Shown in pieces: positions 61,986 to 64,000 of a stretch of 64,000 bases of DNA. The stretch covers positions 1,240,001 through 1,304,000 of the forward strand of contig NZ_VRLV01000001.1 of the NCBI RefSeq assembly GCF_009760925.1. Direction: 5' to 3'. How positions within the stretch are numbered: position 1 is the stretch's first letter; each line of letters opens with the position of its first letter. This stretch comes from Nonomuraea typhae (GTDB lineage Bacteria; Actinomycetota; Actinomycetes; Streptosporangiales; Streptosporangiaceae). Under the pieces are notes generated by a model. It searched no databases and was not told the DNA's origin. It saw only the letters and a program-made list of their open reading frames with translations. The translations under genes and the position numbers were made by a program.

Positions 61986-63026
61986 TCAGCGGCGGGTTTC
62001 CGGTACGAAGGTGTCCTTCAGGCGCCCGAACTGCTCCACGCATCGCCCGGAGCCGAGCACCACGGACTGCAACGGGTTCTCCACGAGCTTGATCGGCATC
62101 CCGGTCGCCTGGGAGAGGCGCTGGCCGAGGCCGTGGAGCTTGGCGCCGCCGCCGGTCAGGGCGATGCCGCAGTCCATGAGATCGCCGGACAGTTCGGGCG
62201 GGCACTGGTCAAGGGTGGTCTGGACGGCGTCCACGATGGCACTGACGGGTTCGGTCAGGGCGTCGCGGATCTCGGCCGAGCTCACCTGCACCGTCTTGGG
62301 CAGGCCGCTGACCAGGTCGCGGCCGCGGATCTCGGCTACCGGGTCCTCCCCGTCGGGGCAGGCGGAGCCGATGTCCATCTTGAGCTGTTCCGCGGTGCGT
62401 TCGCCGAGCAGCAGGGAGTGTTCCTTCTTGGTGTGGGCGATGATCGCCTGGTCGAGTTCGTCGCCGCCCACGCGGATGGACGTGGAGCTGACGATGCCGC
62501 CGAGCGAGATGACGGCCACCTCGGTGGTGCCGCCGCCGACGTCGACGACCATGCTGCCGGCCGGTTCGTGCACGGGCAGACCGGCGCCGATGGCGGCGGC
62601 CATGGGTTCCTCGATGAGGAAGACCTGCCGCGCCCCGGCCTCGTAGCACGCCTCCTTGACGGCACGCTGCTCGACCCCGGTGGTGCCGCTGGGCACGGCG
62701 ACCACCACGCGCGGGCGGACGATGTAACGGCGGCGATGGACTTTCTGGATGAAGTACCGCAGCATGCGCTCGGCGATCTCCAGGTCCGTGATCACGCCGT
62801 CTCTGAGGGGACGGATGGCGACGATGTAGCCGGGGGTCCGGCCGATCATCTGCTTGGCGTCGCCGCCGACGGCGACGATCTTGTCGGTGCGAGTGTTGAT
62901 CGCCACGACGGACGGCTCGTCGAGCACGATGCCGCGGTCTCGGACGTAGACGAGCGTGTTGGCGGTGCCGAGATCCACCGCCAGGTCACGGCCAAGGAAC
63001 GGAAACGGTATGGGCATGGGCGACAC
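61986..63026 (-). CDS. mreB: MreB, actin-like cell-shape protein
   Basis: This is a 346-residue bacterial actin. The phosphate and adenosine motifs are plain: DLAVDLGTANTLVYV near the N-terminus, MVVDVGGGTTEVAVISLGG and LTGGGAKLHGL. It polymerises under the membrane and directs wall synthesis. GTG 63026 with GAGGG three bases upstream and ATG 63017 (MPIPFPFLGRDLAV) are both possible. In sporulating actinobacteria this cluster mainly serves aerial hyphae and spore walls. It is 155 bases upstream of mreC in the same direction. Confidence 0.96.
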   Translation of the reverse strand: MSPMPIPFPFLGRDLAVDLGTANTLVYVRDRGIVLDEPSVVAINTRTDKIVAVGGDAKQMIGRTPGYIVAIRPLRDGVITDLEIAERMLRYFIQKVHRRRYIVRPRVVVAVPSGTTGVEQRAVKEACYEAGARQVFLIEEPMAAAIGAGLPVHEPAGSMVVDVGGGTTEVAVISLGGIVSSTSIRVGGDELDQAIIAHTKKEHSLLLGERTAEQLKMDIGSACPDGEDPVAEIRGRDLVSGLPKTVQVSSAEIRDALTEPVSAIVDAVQTTLDQCPPELSGDLMDCGIALTGGGAKLHGLGQRLSQATGMPIKLVENPLQSVVLGSGRCVEQFGRLKDTFVPETRR

Positions 63027-63206
63027 CAGCCCTCAACTGGGGGATAAATCACGCCCTTCCCCGCCGATTCAGCCTCAAACGGCCAGGTCAGAAGGTTTCA
63101 CAATCGTTAGCAAGAGCGGTGTGCTTGATCCCCGCATCGGGTAAACCGGAGACCAAGGATCGCAAGCTCGGGGGAAGCCTTTCCTTCTCCTTGGTGAGGG
63201 ATAGGG

Positions 63207-63998
63207 ATGGTGGAGATGCCCGGGAACTCGATCGTGCAATATCGCCGCGCACCGGAGGCGGCCCAGCCGGGCAGCCTCGAGAAGGGGATCGACATCCTCT
63301 TCTCCCTCAGCGCCGCCGCGCAGCCGATCAGCCTGTCGCAGCTGTGCCGCAACACCGGCCTGCCCAAGTCCACCGCCCACCGCATCCTGGCGGTCCTGTG
63401 CGCCCGCTCGCTGGCCAAGCGCGCAGGCACCGACTACCTGGCCGGCGACCTCCTGGCCCGCCTCGGGGACTCCCGCGGCCGCATCCCGGGCACCCGCCGC
63501 GCCGTCCTGCCGTACCTTCTCTACCTCTACGAAACCACCCGCCAGACCGTGAACCTCGCCGTGCTGTCGGGCCTGGAAGCCGAGTACGTCGAACGCGTCT
63601 ACGGCCACAACAGGGTCGCCTCGCCCTCCGACGGCGTCGACCGCGCCCCGCTGCACTGCACCGCGATAGGCAAAACCCTGCTCGCCTACGACCCCGCCCT
63701 CCGCCACACCCTCGCCGACCAGGGCAGCCCACCCCGCCTGACCCGCCGCACCATCACCAGCCTGACCGGCCTGGACCGCGAACTGGCCCGCGTCCGCCAC
63801 TACGGCGTCGCCTACGCGCAGGAGGAGTTCGCCGACGGCGTCGCCTGCGTGGCGGCCCCGGTCTTCGACGCCGCGGGCAAGGTCGTCATGTCCGTCTCGG
63901 TAGCCGGCCCCGCCGCCGCCCTGCCCTTGGCCCGCCTGGGCATCTCCGTCCGGGGCGCCGCCCAGGCCATCGCCGCCTCCCTGGCCCGCCTCCGCTGA
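63207..63998 (+). CDS. IclR-family transcriptional regulator
   Basis: This is a 263-residue regulator with a winged helix (LSQLCRNTGLPKSTAHRILAVL, about 46-68) and an IclR effector domain with LHCTAIGKTLLAY and GVAYAQEEFADGVACVAAPV. The start is ATG 63207. It is divergent from mreB, but a link to the shape genes is not expected. Its target may lie beyond the right edge. Confidence 0.9.
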   Translation: MVEMPGNSIVQYRRAPEAAQPGSLEKGIDILFSLSAAAQPISLSQLCRNTGLPKSTAHRILAVLCARSLAKRAGTDYLAGDLLARLGDSRGRIPGTRRAVLPYLLYLYETTRQTVNLAVLSGLEAEYVERVYGHNRVASPSDGVDRAPLHCTAIGKTLLAYDPALRHTLADQGSPPRLTRRTITSLTGLDRELARVRHYGVAYAQEEFADGVACVAAPVFDAAGKVVMSVSVAGPAAALPLARLGISVRGAAQAIAASLARLR

Positions 63999-64000
63999 CC

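Overview
The window is high-GC DNA with dense, mostly ATGA/GTGA-coupled operons, many GTG starts, a full mreBCD-PBP2-RodA cluster, an iron box of the IdeR/DmdR type and many LacI, IclR, GntR, TetR and ROK regulators. This points to a chromosome of a filamentous actinobacterium. A member of the Streptosporangiales such as Nonomuraea is a reasonable guess, but that is inference. I see no rRNA or tRNA gene, no insertion sequence, no CRISPR array and no phage module.

Layout. 0-1.4 kb: a sensor histidine kinase. 1.4-19.2 kb: a large catabolic block. A LacI regulator, an MFS transporter and a signal-less NMT1-like binding protein are read leftwards. A beta-hydroxyacid dehydrogenase, an M24 hydrolase, an aldehyde dehydrogenase, a fused 2-oxoacid dehydrogenase E1, an E2, a flavin reductase, a luciferase-like monooxygenase, DoxX, an SsuABC-like importer with two permeases, a SnoaL-like protein and a Crp/Fnr regulator are read rightwards. 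The palindrome GCAATCGATTGC occurs in three promoter regions of this block (4561, 8694, 12854), so one LacI protein probably controls it as a single regulon. The substrate is unknown.

19.2-30.6 kb: a small hypothetical gene and a TetR gene, then a secreted 1819-residue amylase-pullulanase divergent from malEFG and a LacI (MalR-like) gene. CTTGCA(A/G) repeats lie between the two. A decayed ArsR gene and its SRPBCC partner follow. 30.8-33.6 kb: a GH20 hexosaminidase divergent from a ROK regulator. 33.7-40.6 kb: a second catabolic block (ACT-domain protein, MaoC hydratase, acyl-CoA dehydrogenase, MmgE/PrpD, cyclase, a small protein, IclR and GntR regulators). 40.7-44.8 kb: a shared sugar-importer ATPase divergent from a GH13 glucosidase and a second MalR-like LacI. 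The ATPase probably energises malEFG, which has no ATPase gene of its own.

44.7-50.7 kb is unusual: tandem repeats fill the spacers and also enlarge two genes in frame, a PfkB-type kinase and a membrane protein, next to a histidine kinase/response regulator pair. 50.8-53.4 kb: an MFS exporter behind an iron box, a TetR gene and an alpha/beta hydrolase. 53.4-57.4 kb: a membrane Ser/Thr kinase with a proline-rich repeat linker and a ThDP-dependent enzyme. 57.4-63.0 kb: rodA, PBP2, mreD, mreC and mreB, all leftward. The window ends with an IclR regulator.

Strongest candidates for something undescribed are the LacI-controlled 2.5-18 kb catabolic regulon, and the cluster of repeat expansions at 44.7-50.7 kb that has built a 111-residue insert into a sugar kinase.
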